A stretch of DNA of 64,000 nucleotides, from positions 1 to 64,000 of the forward strand of contig JAFGLW010000031.1 in NCBI GenBank assembly GCA_016927905.1. The letters run 5' to 3'. The DNA comes from a candidate division CSSED10-310 bacterium. GTDB lineage: Bacteria > CSSED10-310 > JAFGJC01. This document shows, in pieces, positions 1 through 8,739 of the stretch (positions are counted from its first letter, which is position 1; each line of letters opens with the position of its first letter). The translations under genes and the position numbers were made by a program. Below the pieces are notes generated by a model. The model had not been told where the DNA came from and did no database searches. It was given only the letters and a program-made list of their open reading frames with translations.

Positions 1-372
1 CGTGATCTCGGTGATGTCCCAACCGGATGCGTCCGTCACTTCGAAATCGTCCGCCATGCGGTTGCCGTAAGAAAACTGCGCACCGAAACCCAGCGTATTC
101 ATGCTCAGGCTGACCTGAAGAGCACTGACATCGGCACCGCCTGCGCCGCCTCCGGGGTGGGTCACCAGCGGACCGTTGTCATACAGAACCGCTCTGCTGT
201 CCCTCTCCGGGACAAGCGGCGCCGGAACCGAAATGATCTCTTCATTCGGGTTCACGATTTCGCTGATGCTGGTGCTGATGTAACTGGCGATTTCCGGCGT
301 ATCGGTCATCGCCGTCATGCCCGGTACCAGCATTGTCAACATCAGTCCGAGTAAAATAAGTTTTGATTGCAT
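1..372 (-). CDS. Secreted protein, N-terminal part (cut by window edge)
   Basis: The reading frame is open from the window edge to an ATG at 372 (124 codons seen, C-terminus missing). The start is set by a strong GGAGG just upstream. The first 18 or so residues form a signal peptide (MQSK, then a Leu/Met-rich core), so the protein is exported. The mature part holds the segment LYDNGPLVTHPGGGAGGADV followed by an ADDF...GWDITEI stretch. The same ADDF...GWxIxxI pattern occurs in the middle of the next protein (588-3440), so the two share a beta-rich extracellular module. I recognise this as a recurring module of large secreted proteins in environmental bacteria but know no function for it. It lies downstream of the 588-3440 gene on the same strand with a 215-base gap. 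Confidence 0.8.
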   Translation of the reverse strand, partial: MQSKLILLGLMLTMLVPGMTAMTDTPEIASYISTSISEIVNPNEEIISVPAPLVPERDSRAVLYDNGPLVTHPGGGAGGADVSALQVSLSMNTLGFGAQFSYGNRMADDFEVTDASGWDITEIT

Positions 373-429
373 GTGTTGTTCCTCCCTCTTTGAGATATTA
401 ACCGTTAAAAATCTTCTCCTTCAAGTTGC

Positions 430-447
430 TGGAAAGAATCCTTTCCA
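430..447. promoter_or_regulatory. Perfect 7-bp inverted repeat, possible operator
   Basis: TGGAAAG-N4-CTTTCCA lies about 58 bases upstream of the start codon at 372, in the 373-587 gap. It could be an operator for the truncated secreted protein. There is no T-run after it on either strand, so it is not a terminator. Function is inferred from position only. Confidence 0.3.
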
Positions 448-587
448 AGAATAATCCGAGCTTCGCTCAAATATTCTTTTCCCTGTTGGCGGCATTCTAA
501 CGCCTGTCACCGTTTCATGTCAATGATTTCCATACATCAAATTGGACCGAACGCGCGACGGGAGCGAGCGCCTGAATCCGTCGGGTT

Positions 588-3440
588 TCAATGCCAGCCG
601 AACGAAAACATGCCCAGCCCCCCGAACAATTCCGTGATGGCCGGGTCGGTCATGGCCGCGTACCAGAGGATTCCGGAAGCCGATCCGACGCCGCCGGGCC
701 AGGTGAAATGGGGCAGGACGTTGACGGTCGTCAGCCCGGGAGCGATATTCATCCGGTAATAGTCGAACGATTCAAAGGACGGCGCGAAGAAATACAGGCC
801 GTATACGTCCAGGATCACGAATACCGGGATATCGGGATAGGTCTGGCTGCCCGGGTTGCATATCAATACGTCGCAATAGCATTCATCACCTTCGGTGAAA
901 TCGTTTTTCGGCATGTATACCTGGCATCCGAGTGTGGTGCAGGGAGGTGTGGATGTGGGTGGAACGGGAGTGCGGGTGGGAGGCGGCGGCGTATTGCTCG
1001 GCGCGCCCGTTGGAACCGTTGCGGTGGGCGGCACCGGAGTTGCCGTGGCGGGCGCGGGTGTCCGGGTTGGCACCACGCCGCCGTAGCCGCACAGATTGAA
1101 TGCGAAATCCTGCTCCGTCAAACTCCATGTGGATGACGATTTGACCGATGTCCAGACCGTCGGAAACCCGACGCCCCCGAGGGGATTGATGACCATTGCC
1201 GGATACCCGTTCGTCGTTTCGGATACCTGCCTGCCAGCCTGCCCGCAACCACTCAGTTCCATTGTGGGATAGAACACCAGCCACCAGGTGTCCGCAGAAA
1301 GCGGCACAGGATCCGTCAGGGTCAGCGTGACATTGGTATGAAAACCGCTGGTGCCGGCCTCCAGTGTGATCATCGGATCCGCGGGATCCAGACCGACGCT
1401 CCACACGGGCGGATTCCCCCCGCCGCGGGGATCGCCGTCCGGTTTTCCGCCCCCGTCTGAATAGATCTCGAAATTCAGTGCATCCGCACAGGTCAGATCG
1501 ACGCCGGGATTCCAGGTGTCGCTGTCGATGGATATTTTTTCGATATACCATCCGCCCGGATTGGTGAAATCATCCGCGATGAATATGTCATAGGAATCGT
1601 TTGGGGGATAAAAATCCTGGTTTGCATAGGCGTTGGTGTTGGAAATGCTGATGGGCTGATCCCAGAGTGTCTGGCACCCGGTGGGCGTCCGGGTCGGGGT
1701 ACGGGTCGGCCCGCCGGGTGTTTCGGTGGGCGGCAGGGGCGTGCCGGTGGGCGGCGGCGTCCAGTCTCCGGCAATGCCCAGGCAATCGACCTGTGCTCCC
1801 CCCGGAAACAATCCGATCAGAGTGGCTTCACCCGTACTCAGATTGACCCGGTGAAGCTCTCCCCCGCTTCGATCCGCATTGTAAGCAGCCAGATAAAGCG
1901 TGCCGGACAGATCGTCGAAGTCCATTCCCTGTCCGTAATTCGCGTTGAATCCGGTAAAACCCACCAGCGTGCCGGTGCCGGTTCCCGGATCCACCTCATA
2001 GATGGCATCGGTGACGATGTCGTGGGCGTATAGGTCGCCTTCCGCATTGACGGCAACATCGATGACGCCGGGAACACCGGTGATCTGCCCGATCACTGCG
2101 GCGGTTCCGGTCAGGCGATTCACGGTATACAGGTACGACATCGTCAGGTTCGTCGAAACAGCATACAGGACGCCGCCTTCGGTTCCGGTCAAACCGGTCC
2201 AGGACTGGCCGCTCTGGGGAAGGCAGGAACCGATGAGCGCTGCGGCTGCCGTGGCGGTATCGACGGCGAACAACTGGTTGGTGCCGCTGTCGATCATGTA
2301 CATCGATGTGTAATCGTCCCCGGCAAAATCGCCGGCGTAAAATGTGTACAATCCGGTGCTTCCAATGACGTTCCAGACTCCCGGATTCAACAGGTTGTTC
2401 CAGTGAACCATGGTTTTGCCCGGATCGGCGTCGATTGCATAGGCCTGCAGCTGGGAAGGAGTCTGTGAAGGTGTGGGTGAGGGCCCGGTGGGCGTTGCTG
2501 TGGCTGTCGGCGTGGGAACCGGGGTCCCGCCGGCGTCAGCTTCACAACGCCGACACTGAAGGCTGGTATAGTCCGTCACCCAGATTTCGGGCGGTGCGGA
2601 TCCCTCGATATAGGTAATTCCGGAATTAATTGTTCCCGCCGAACAGGTGAAAGAACCCAGAACCGAACCGGAAAGATCCGCAACCCGGATGTTCGCCGAA
2701 TCGAGGTCGCTCACATACAGGACTCCGTTATCGGAATCGTAATCGATCCCGGAAGGCTGACCGATACCCGCGACCGGCCAGGAGGTCACCGTGTTCCAGG
2801 TACCGGCCACCCACGCGCCGGAACGGGTCAGGGCGATTTCCCGAACCTGTGATGATTCGAAACCGGTTGCGAAATACCGGTTCGGCGATCCGGGTACTAC
2901 CGCGATGTCGATGATCATGTCGATGGATGACCCATCCGAGCTGTCGTTGCCCGCTCCGTCGGTTTCCCAAGCATTGATGATGATACCGGACGGGTTGTAT
3001 TCCACGATGTTGTCGTCCCGGATATTCAGATCACCATTCCAGTCGGTCGCAAACATTGTGTTTGATATGGAATCGAATCCGGTGCCGTCTTTCTGGTCCA
3101 GCGAAGTCGGCCAGCCTGGATTCACGGCGGAAAACCGGATGCTGCCCAGGACGGCGTGACCGGCCGCTGTATCGATATTATACAGTCCCGGAACTCCGTC
3201 TCCCGCTTCATGCGCGAATTGCACATAATCGAGCGGGGGATAATAGCACAGTCCGATCGGGAGATCCGCCCAGGTGACATCGAACGTTTCGATCGGGTCC
3301 CCCGGAGCATTCATTCCCGGTTCCACATCGACATTCAGATCGCTCAGGCTGATACCGGCCCGAACCGGATCCGCCGTCAGCAGCCCGATCATGAACCCCA
3401 TGACCGAAGGCAAGGCAAGACATACTGATATCGACTTCAT
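588..3440 (-). CDS. Large secreted protein with beta-propeller-like repeats, Pro/Thr linkers and FGW C-terminal domain
   Basis: This 950-residue protein begins with a signal peptide (MKSISVCLALPSVMGFMIG, then a small-residue cleavage region near 29). Residues about 30-300 and 330-555 hold NHL/SMP-30-like strand repeats (DYDSDNGVLYVSD, VNRLTGTAAVIGQ, VDPGTGTGTLVG), so beta-propellers are likely. These are separated by linkers made almost only of Pro and Thr (about 303-325, 560-590, 800-835). Residues about 590-800 form a beta-sandwich-like module with the ADDF..NPGGWYIEKI motif also seen in the truncated neighbour. The last 115 or so residues form a domain that starts at a Cys pair and ends GMFSFGWH; a related domain ends the subtilase at 26138-29944. 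Export is well supported. A surface or extracellular adhesive role is inference. Confidence 0.85.
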   Translation of the reverse strand: MKSISVCLALPSVMGFMIGLLTADPVRAGISLSDLNVDVEPGMNAPGDPIETFDVTWADLPIGLCYYPPLDYVQFAHEAGDGVPGLYNIDTAAGHAVLGSIRFSAVNPGWPTSLDQKDGTGFDSISNTMFATDWNGDLNIRDDNIVEYNPSGIIINAWETDGAGNDSSDGSSIDMIIDIAVVPGSPNRYFATGFESSQVREIALTRSGAWVAGTWNTVTSWPVAGIGQPSGIDYDSDNGVLYVSDLDSANIRVADLSGSVLGSFTCSAGTINSGITYIEGSAPPEIWVTDYTSLQCRRCEADAGGTPVPTPTATATPTGPSPTPSQTPSQLQAYAIDADPGKTMVHWNNLLNPGVWNVIGSTGLYTFYAGDFAGDDYTSMYMIDSGTNQLFAVDTATAAAALIGSCLPQSGQSWTGLTGTEGGVLYAVSTNLTMSYLYTVNRLTGTAAVIGQITGVPGVIDVAVNAEGDLYAHDIVTDAIYEVDPGTGTGTLVGFTGFNANYGQGMDFDDLSGTLYLAAYNADRSGGELHRVNLSTGEATLIGLFPGGAQVDCLGIAGDWTPPPTGTPLPPTETPGGPTRTPTRTPTGCQTLWDQPISISNTNAYANQDFYPPNDSYDIFIADDFTNPGGWYIEKISIDSDTWNPGVDLTCADALNFEIYSDGGGKPDGDPRGGGNPPVWSVGLDPADPMITLEAGTSGFHTNVTLTLTDPVPLSADTWWLVFYPTMELSGCGQAGRQVSETTNGYPAMVINPLGGVGFPTVWTSVKSSSTWSLTEQDFAFNLCGYGGVVPTRTPAPATATPVPPTATVPTGAPSNTPPPPTRTPVPPTSTPPCTTLGCQVYMPKNDFTEGDECYCDVLICNPGSQTYPDIPVFVILDVYGLYFFAPSFESFDYYRMNIAPGLTTVNVLPHFTWPGGVGSASGILWYAAMTDPAITELFGGLGMFSFGWH

Positions 3441-3638
3441 AATTCCTTCCTCAATCTTGAATGGTGCGGGGGAACGATTCTAGATACTCCCAACCGCACG
3501 ATAAATCCGACTCTCCCTTTCCTACATGTCTACCTTCTAAATCACGGAAAGTCAATTTTCCACCCGGATATTCAGTGTCTCTGCAACATACATCGAATGA
3601 ATCCGAACCGATATCGGACGCCGTTTCATCCGGTTCCG

Positions 3639-4766
3639 TCAGGATCCCAATACGGGAGAAGCCGGGACATGGAAAACATCGAGGTTCGCCCGGATTCCAG
3701 GCGTCACCCGGCTGGATCCGTCGGAACGGATCAGCACCATTTCCGTTTCCGGCCGGGAATTTACGATCTCCCATCCCCGGTCCTCACCCAGGACGAAAAC
3801 AGCCGTGGCCAGCGCATCCGCCATTGCGCCGGAAGGATCGAGTATGGTCACGCTGACCAGATCCGTCTCGATGGGATATCCCGTCCGGGGGTCCACGATA
3901 TGGCAGTAGCGGTTGCCCTGTATTTCAAAAAACCGCTCGTAAACACCGGATGTAACCACGGCCCCGCGATCAACCTCGAGACTTCCCCAGAGACCTTCTC
4001 CGAACGGGTTCTGGATCCCGATAATGCATTCTGATCCCGGGCGGTAGGACCGGCAGTAAATGTCCCCGCCTACATCCACAATCAATTTTTCGGCTTTCAC
4101 CCGCTGTTTTGGATTCAATCCCCGATCGATATTTTGAACGATCCACTCCGCAAACATCCCCTTGGCGATCCCGCCGATATCAATCCGGGTTTCGCTCCAA
4201 CCGGCATCATCTCCGCCGGCCGCTGTCAACTCAACGGTTTTCGCCGCCGGATCCAGTCTCAAACGGTTGAACCCGATTCCGGCTTTCACCGCCCTGACCG
4301 TTTCCGCATCCGGCGGTTTCTGCTCTTTTTCCGCCTGTTTCCACAGAGCGATCAGAGGACCGACGGTTATATCGAACGCGCCGTCTGATATCTGGAAGGC
4401 GTCCCGGGCATACACCAATGTCCGCCAGATGTCCTCCGGAACCGGCACAGCTTGGCCCGGTGATTTCCGCATCCGGTTGATCAGGCTGTTCTCGTGGTAG
4501 AATGACAGATCATTTTCCCATTGTTCGATGCTGGCCCGGGCTGCAGCCGCCGCCGCTTGCATCTGGCCGCTCGAAAAACCTTTCCCGACGATTTTCACCG
4601 GGATGCCGCCCATGGCTGAAAATACTTCCCGGTGTGTCGGAGCGGTGCATCCCGGGTGCGGCACCAGACACAATATCGAAAGGGCGATCCAGACGATTGG
4701 CGGTATTCCCCTGAACCGGATCCCGGGTGAAGAAAAACTGAATCGGAGGGTCATGGTTTCATCCAA
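3639..4766 (-). CDS. apbE: FAD:protein FMN transferase (ApbE), lipoprotein
   Basis: This 375-residue protein matches ApbE, which attaches FMN covalently to Thr or Ser of target proteins outside the cytoplasm (for example RnfG/NqrC-type subunits), using FAD and Mg2+. A hydrophobic N-terminus ends in a lipobox, LVPHPGC (Cys about 40), so it is probably a membrane-anchored periplasmic lipoprotein, as ApbE often is. Family motifs visible are DIGGIAKGMFAEWI, IVDVGGDIYCR, TSGVYERFF, HIVDPRTGYP and the metal-site region MADALATAVFVLG. It overlaps the upstream lipoprotein gene by 8 bases; an alternative ATG lies at 4754. It is the last gene of a minus-strand operon with the epimerase. No flavinylation target is evident in the window. 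Confidence 0.95.
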   Translation of the reverse strand: MDETMTLRFSFSSPGIRFRGIPPIVWIALSILCLVPHPGCTAPTHREVFSAMGGIPVKIVGKGFSSGQMQAAAAAARASIEQWENDLSFYHENSLINRMRKSPGQAVPVPEDIWRTLVYARDAFQISDGAFDITVGPLIALWKQAEKEQKPPDAETVRAVKAGIGFNRLRLDPAAKTVELTAAGGDDAGWSETRIDIGGIAKGMFAEWIVQNIDRGLNPKQRVKAEKLIVDVGGDIYCRSYRPGSECIIGIQNPFGEGLWGSLEVDRGAVVTSGVYERFFEIQGNRYCHIVDPRTGYPIETDLVSVTILDPSGAMADALATAVFVLGEDRGWEIVNSRPETEMVLIRSDGSSRVTPGIRANLDVFHVPASPVLGS

Positions 4767-5118
4767 AGAACGGTTTTTTCAGTTTGATTCTCAAATGGTC
4801 GTTCCGAAGCTCGACCACGCGTCCCCGGTCGTCGTATATGAGTCTGATGCCGGGGTCCCGGGCCCGGATCAGCCTGACAAATTCCCGTATTGTATCCCCC
4901 TTGGATGCCTGCCAGAAACTCCTGTCAAACTGCACCGCCTCCTGCTGGAGCTGTCTGACCAGGTCGAATTTGACCGACATCTCCATGTCCATTATCGATT
5001 TCTCGGAATATCCTTCTGGAAGAGGTCTGGCCGGGAGATCGCAGCCGGTCAGGATGAACCACCACGGAAGCAATATGGTGCAGAACAAGCTACCGTTTGA
5101 GAACGCGGAACTCTTCAT
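4759..5118 (-). CDS. Small lipoprotein of unknown function
   Basis: This protein of about 119 residues has a hydrophobic N-terminus ending FILTGC, a lipobox, so it is likely a lipoprotein. I chose the ATG at 5118, preceded by AAGGTGAG at good spacing, over the ATG at 5127. The mature part is charged and probably helical (SVKFDLVRQLQQEAVQFDRS), ending in a strand-like segment (IRLIYDDRGRVVELR). No family is recognised. It overlaps the 3' end of the epimerase and the 5' end of apbE, so the three are surely co-transcribed. ApbE partners are often envelope proteins, but I see no flavinylation motif here. Confidence 0.8.
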   Translation of the reverse strand: MKSSAFSNGSLFCTILLPWWFILTGCDLPARPLPEGYSEKSIMDMEMSVKFDLVRQLQQEAVQFDRSFWQASKGDTIREFVRLIRARDPGIRLIYDDRGRVVELRNDHLRIKLKKPFFG

Positions 5119-6151
5119 CCAGCTCACCTTTTTCCATCCGTTTCAGCAGGTGCTGTATGCTGTGAAAGGATGTCTCCTTATCCATAATGTCGTCTTCCGG
5201 GGAAAAGTTGGCCACAAAGTGATCGATCATCTCCTGTATTCCGCCGGACACTTCATTGACCAAAGCGCCGGGACAGACATTCTGCAATTTGGAAAAATCC
5301 ACCAGATACGAGCGCGGGTCGGCGTTATCGATGCTGTAACGCAACCTGATGTCCTTCCCGAACCGCTCGAAAAACGCCCGGACAACCAGGACGGCAATAT
5401 CCGAGATGGAAAAATTATCCCGGGTCCGGCCGACGTTGTAAGTGTCCGGTTCGAGATCGTTTTCGACGAAGAACAGAATAACGTTGCACAAATCCCGGAT
5501 ATGGATCAGCGGTCGTTTTACCTGCGGGTTGGAATAGAACACGATTTGATCCCCGAAGAAGGAAGTTGCGGTCATGGCGTTGATCAGCAGGTCGAACCGC
5601 ATCCGGGGGGAAGGTCCGTAGACCGTGGCATTTCTCAGAATCTGAACGGTGAAATCGGAATCGTTGAGCTGATTGAGCGCTCCTTCGCATACCAGTTTCG
5701 TTTCGGCATAAGTCGAAACGGGATGTTTGGGCGATGTTTCGACAAAGAAAACGGGTGATTCCATGGGGCTGAACCCATAGACACTGCATGATGATGAAAA
5801 AATGAGTTTTTTCACGCCGGCTTTCTTGGCCAGGGATACCATTTCCACGGCGGCATAGACGTTGATCTTGCGGGTGACCTTGTCGTTGATGTCCCCCAGG
5901 GGATCATTGGAAAGCCCGGCCAGGTGTATCAGGACATCCACTCCCTCGAAATGCGCTTCTTTTAAATCCCGGATATCCTCCATCCGGTAAAACAAACCGT
6001 CCACCTCGTACGGATACCCCTGAACCTTGAAATTCTCCGGATACAGCCGGCTGTCCACTCCCACAACTTCATTTCCCCGATCCTTCAGCTCGCGGCAGAG
6101 AACACAACCGATGTATCCATTGGATCCCGTCACCATCACCCGTTTCGCCAT
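5090..6151 (-). CDS. NAD-dependent epimerase/dehydratase (extended SDR)
   Basis: This protein of about 353 residues is an extended short-chain dehydrogenase of the sugar-nucleotide epimerase type. The Rossmann motif GSNGYIG is at the N-terminus. An Asp ends strand beta-2 (VGVDSR), DVLIHLAGLS follows, a Ser-rich active-site segment reads SSSCSVYG, and the catalytic pair is in STYAETK (Tyr-x3-Lys). It probably interconverts or dehydrates a nucleotide sugar in the cytoplasm; the substrate cannot be read. The start is ATG 6151 with an AGGAG upstream; a GTG at 6154 is the alternative. The gene lies behind a good sigma-70 promoter (6183-6211) and leads an operon with a lipoprotein and apbE, an unusual pairing for such an enzyme. 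Confidence 0.93.
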   Translation of the reverse strand: MAKRVMVTGSNGYIGCVLCRELKDRGNEVVGVDSRLYPENFKVQGYPYEVDGLFYRMEDIRDLKEAHFEGVDVLIHLAGLSNDPLGDINDKVTRKINVYAAVEMVSLAKKAGVKKLIFSSSCSVYGFSPMESPVFFVETSPKHPVSTYAETKLVCEGALNQLNDSDFTVQILRNATVYGPSPRMRFDLLINAMTATSFFGDQIVFYSNPQVKRPLIHIRDLCNVILFFVENDLEPDTYNVGRTRDNFSISDIAVLVVRAFFERFGKDIRLRYSIDNADPRSYLVDFSKLQNVCPGALVNEVSGGIQEMIDHFVANFSPEDDIMDKETSFHSIQHLLKRMEKGELDEEFRVLKR

Positions 6152-6182
6152 CACCTGTCGCTCCTATAACTCCAAAAATGAT

Positions 6183-6211
6183 ATTTTATCCTCCGGGTGA
6201 GGTTTTGGCAA
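6183..6211 (-). promoter_or_regulatory. Sigma-70 promoter for the epimerase operon
   Basis: On the minus strand, TTGCCA and TAAAAT are separated by exactly 17 bases, each one mismatch from consensus. Transcription would start about 25 bases upstream of the epimerase start. The opposite strand carries the resB promoter, so this is a divergent promoter region. Confidence 0.6.
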
Positions 6212-6230
6212 ACGCCCCGGAACTTCAAAC

Positions 6231-6259
6231 TTGACTCCTCGGCCGTTTCCTTCCACAAT
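6231..6259 (+). promoter_or_regulatory. Sigma-70 promoter for resB-ccsA
   Basis: TTGACT, a 17-base spacer and CACAAT lie about 98 bases upstream of the GTG chosen as the resB start. If real, it excludes the farther upstream TTG at 6231 as the start, because that TTG is the -35 box itself. Confidence 0.5.
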
Positions 6260-6356
6260 CAACCGCTGTGAATTGTTTCGATCCGGTGCGGATTCGGCTG
6301 CGGCATTTCGAGCTGCACCGAATTGCCTTGAGATTGTCTTTTCCGGCGGAGAAACA

Positions 6357-7781
6357 GTGACTTCTTCACGCTCGAATTCATTGATTTCGTTCCTTCGGTC
6401 CACGCGGCTGACCATCCTGGTTCTGATTCTGCTGGGGATCCTGTCCATTATCGGGACCATCGTCATTCAACGGGGAACGGACGAGGAGATGCATATACCG
6501 GAGGTATACTCACCCCGGACAATCCGCATTTTCAATGCCGTCGGATGGTTCGATATCTACCACAGTCCGTTGTATTCCGGGCTGATGTCCCTGCTCGCCC
6601 TGAATCTCATTCTGTGCATCTGGCACCGGTTACCCAAAGACCTTCATTGGCATCGGGTGGCACTTCAGGGTCCGATTCCGGAATCGATGGACCGGATGCG
6701 CGGCACCCGCAGCATTGAATTGAAACGCGGCAGCCCCGGCCCGGTCGAATCCGTGCACGACGCGTTGAGAACACTTGGATACCGAGTCCGAACGGCTGGT
6801 GAAGGGGAGATCGCGGCAGTCCGCGGATTCAGCGGGCGGATCGGATTTTATATCGCCCATCTGGGGATACTGATCATCCTTCTGGGCGGCGTTATCAGTG
6901 CGCTGATGAGCGTGGAAGGCATCCTGTGGATGGCACCCGGAGATCAGACTCGTTATTTCACTTCCACAAACGGGCAAAAAAAAGAACTCGGGTTTACCCT
7001 GTTATGTGAAAATTTCACGGTGGAATACTATGATGGGAAAGCGGAGGGAATGCCGAAGGAATTCCGGTCGGACCTGGTGATCAATCCCGGCACCGATTTG
7101 GAATTCACCGTTCCACTCCGGGTCAATCACCCGCTTTCCTTCGCGGGCTACCGCCTGTATCAGGCCAGTTATTCGCCCATCGGTGCGAGACGGGTCGAAT
7201 TTCAAATTCAGATCGGAAATGATGACCGCCGACGGATCAGCCTGGAAATACCCGGTCAGCATGAAACCGTTCTCGATTCCGGCGGATTGCTCAGAATTGA
7301 AACGGTTTCATTCGAGCCGGATTTCATCCGGGACGAATCGGGAAAGGCGGGTTCCCGGTCGCATCAGTTGCGGAATCCCGCCGTTCAGATCCGGATTACG
7401 GAAGCCGATCAACCGCCGTCCACGCACTGGCTGTTTTTAAAATACCCTGATTTCCATGGGATGAATCAAGACGCCGGGCATTCGATACGCTTCACCGGCC
7501 TGACCCCCCTGTTCGCCACGGGTATCGAAGTAGCCCGGGATCCCGGCGCATCCATCATCTGGATCGGTTCCAGCATTCTGGTCGCCGGATTGATACTCAC
7601 GTTTCTGATATTCCCGCACCGGATTGGGATCAAAATACAACCCGGTACAGCCCTGCTTGTTTCGGGCGCGGGCATGAAACAATCCGGGCAGCTCGAACCC
7701 GCCATCGAGGCCGTCGTCAGGCAAATATCGGCCGAACTGCGCGCCGATATTGAATCGATGAGGAGATCTGAGGATGGATGA
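6357..7781 (+). CDS. resB: Cytochrome c biogenesis protein ResB/CcsB (System II)
   Basis: This membrane protein of about 474 residues belongs to ResB/Ccs1, which with CcsA moves haem across the membrane and attaches it to CxxCH motifs of apocytochromes. The start is GTG 6357 behind GGCGGAG. It gives the usual ResB opening, FLRSTRLTILVLILLGILSIIG (in two parts: a Ser/Arg cap and the first membrane helix). A second helix follows near SGLMSLLALNLILCIW, a third near IGFYIAHLGILIILLGG, then a long periplasmic domain (FAGYRLYQASY is typical), and a last helix near SIIWIGSSILVAGLIL. Its stop overlaps the ccsA start by 8 bases. Clients are likely the cytochromes at 8740-9078 and 9171-10358. Confidence 0.93.
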   Translation: MTSSRSNSLISFLRSTRLTILVLILLGILSIIGTIVIQRGTDEEMHIPEVYSPRTIRIFNAVGWFDIYHSPLYSGLMSLLALNLILCIWHRLPKDLHWHRVALQGPIPESMDRMRGTRSIELKRGSPGPVESVHDALRTLGYRVRTAGEGEIAAVRGFSGRIGFYIAHLGILIILLGGVISALMSVEGILWMAPGDQTRYFTSTNGQKKELGFTLLCENFTVEYYDGKAEGMPKEFRSDLVINPGTDLEFTVPLRVNHPLSFAGYRLYQASYSPIGARRVEFQIQIGNDDRRRISLEIPGQHETVLDSGGLLRIETVSFEPDFIRDESGKAGSRSHQLRNPAVQIRITEADQPPSTHWLFLKYPDFHGMNQDAGHSIRFTGLTPLFATGIEVARDPGASIIWIGSSILVAGLILTFLIFPHRIGIKIQPGTALLVSGAGMKQSGQLEPAIEAVVRQISAELRADIESMRRSEDG

Positions 7782-8604
7782 TTCCACGCTGAACCAGATC
7801 GCAATGGTTTTTTACATGGCGGCGTCCCTTGTTTTCCTCTACCGGTTTTCGGACAACAAACATAAACCGGGCAAGGTGCCGATGGGATTGACCTGGTCCG
7901 GATTCTGCGTGCAGACGGTTGCGTTCATCTGGCGCTGGATCGCCAGTTACCGGCATGGATTCGGCCACGCTCCCCTCTCCAACCGGTATGAATCGGTGAT
8001 ATTTTTCTCGTGGTCGGTCGTAGCCATGTTTTTGATTTTCGACCGGTTTCTGCCTCTGCGCAGGTTCGGTGGATTCATCGTGGTGCTGGGAGCTGTCGGG
8101 ATCGCGTCCACATCCATCATTCCCGGCGCGGATTCAACCATCACACCCCTGATCCCCGCGCTCCAGTCGAACTGGCTGTTTTTTCATGTCGTCACGTGTT
8201 TTTTGGGCTATTCGGCCTTCGCCATCGCTTTTTTTGCCGGTATAATGAGTCTGGCCAGGCAGGGTGTGGGAGCCAACGTCGAAAGCAGTGAGATCATCCG
8301 CAATCTGGATCTAATCATGTACCGCACCGTCATGTCCGGATTTATTCTCCTGACCCTGGGCATCATCTCCGGCTCGGCATGGGCCTACAATGCCTGGGGC
8401 CGGTATTGGGGATGGGATCCGAAGGAGGTCTGGTCGCTGATCACCTGGTTCGTTTATGCCGTGTTCCTGCATGCCCGGGTAACACGGGGCTGGAGCGGGA
8501 AACGGCTGGCATGGATATCGGTTGTCGGATTCATATTCGTTCTGTTTACGTTCCTGGGGGTCAATTATCTTCCGATATTCAAGGGTTTGCACACTTATGC
8601 CTGA
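7774..8604 (+). CDS. ccsA: Cytochrome c biogenesis protein CcsA/ResC
   Basis: This 276-residue polytopic membrane protein is the haem-handling partner of ResB in System II cytochrome c maturation. It carries the tryptophan-rich haem-handling motif (WGRYWGWDPKEVWSLITW), near residue 207, and conserved His residues in the flanking loops (FFHVVTCFLGY; HARVTRGW). About eight hydrophobic segments are visible. The ATG at 7774 overlaps the resB stop, and the pair forms one operon from the promoter at 6231-6259. The cytochrome gene that follows at 8740 is its obvious client. Confidence 0.95.
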   Translation: MDDSTLNQIAMVFYMAASLVFLYRFSDNKHKPGKVPMGLTWSGFCVQTVAFIWRWIASYRHGFGHAPLSNRYESVIFFSWSVVAMFLIFDRFLPLRRFGGFIVVLGAVGIASTSIIPGADSTITPLIPALQSNWLFFHVVTCFLGYSAFAIAFFAGIMSLARQGVGANVESSEIIRNLDLIMYRTVMSGFILLTLGIISGSAWAYNAWGRYWGWDPKEVWSLITWFVYAVFLHARVTRGWSGKRLAWISVVGFIFVLFTFLGVNYLPIFKGLHTYA

Positions 8605-8739
8605 TACCCGGGCGATTCGGTATCCGGAACCGGGATGCCACGTCGCGGGTTATTCTTGATTTTCCGAACTTCATTCGCTAAGCTGCTGTAATTAAGGAAG
8701 AGGATGTTTAACGCGGAGTTTTCAGGACGGGAGGAAATC

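Noticed and set aside
560-590. CGACGG/CCGTCG hairpin after the 588-3440 gene
   Set aside because: The loop is long and there is no T-run, so I do not call it a terminator.
886-1551. 221-residue minus ORF inside the 950-residue gene
   Set aside because: It is an out-of-frame shadow with Arg/His-rich composition; the main frame has clear domains and linkers.
2435-2530. Repeated GTGGGC-like bases as a possible repeat array
   Set aside because: They encode the Pro/Thr linker of the secreted protein in the other strand; not a CRISPR or independent repeat.
6231-6356. Upstream extension of resB to the TTG at 6231
   Set aside because: The TTG is itself part of a good -35 box, the extra 42 residues do not resemble ResB, and GTG 6357 has a good ribosome site.
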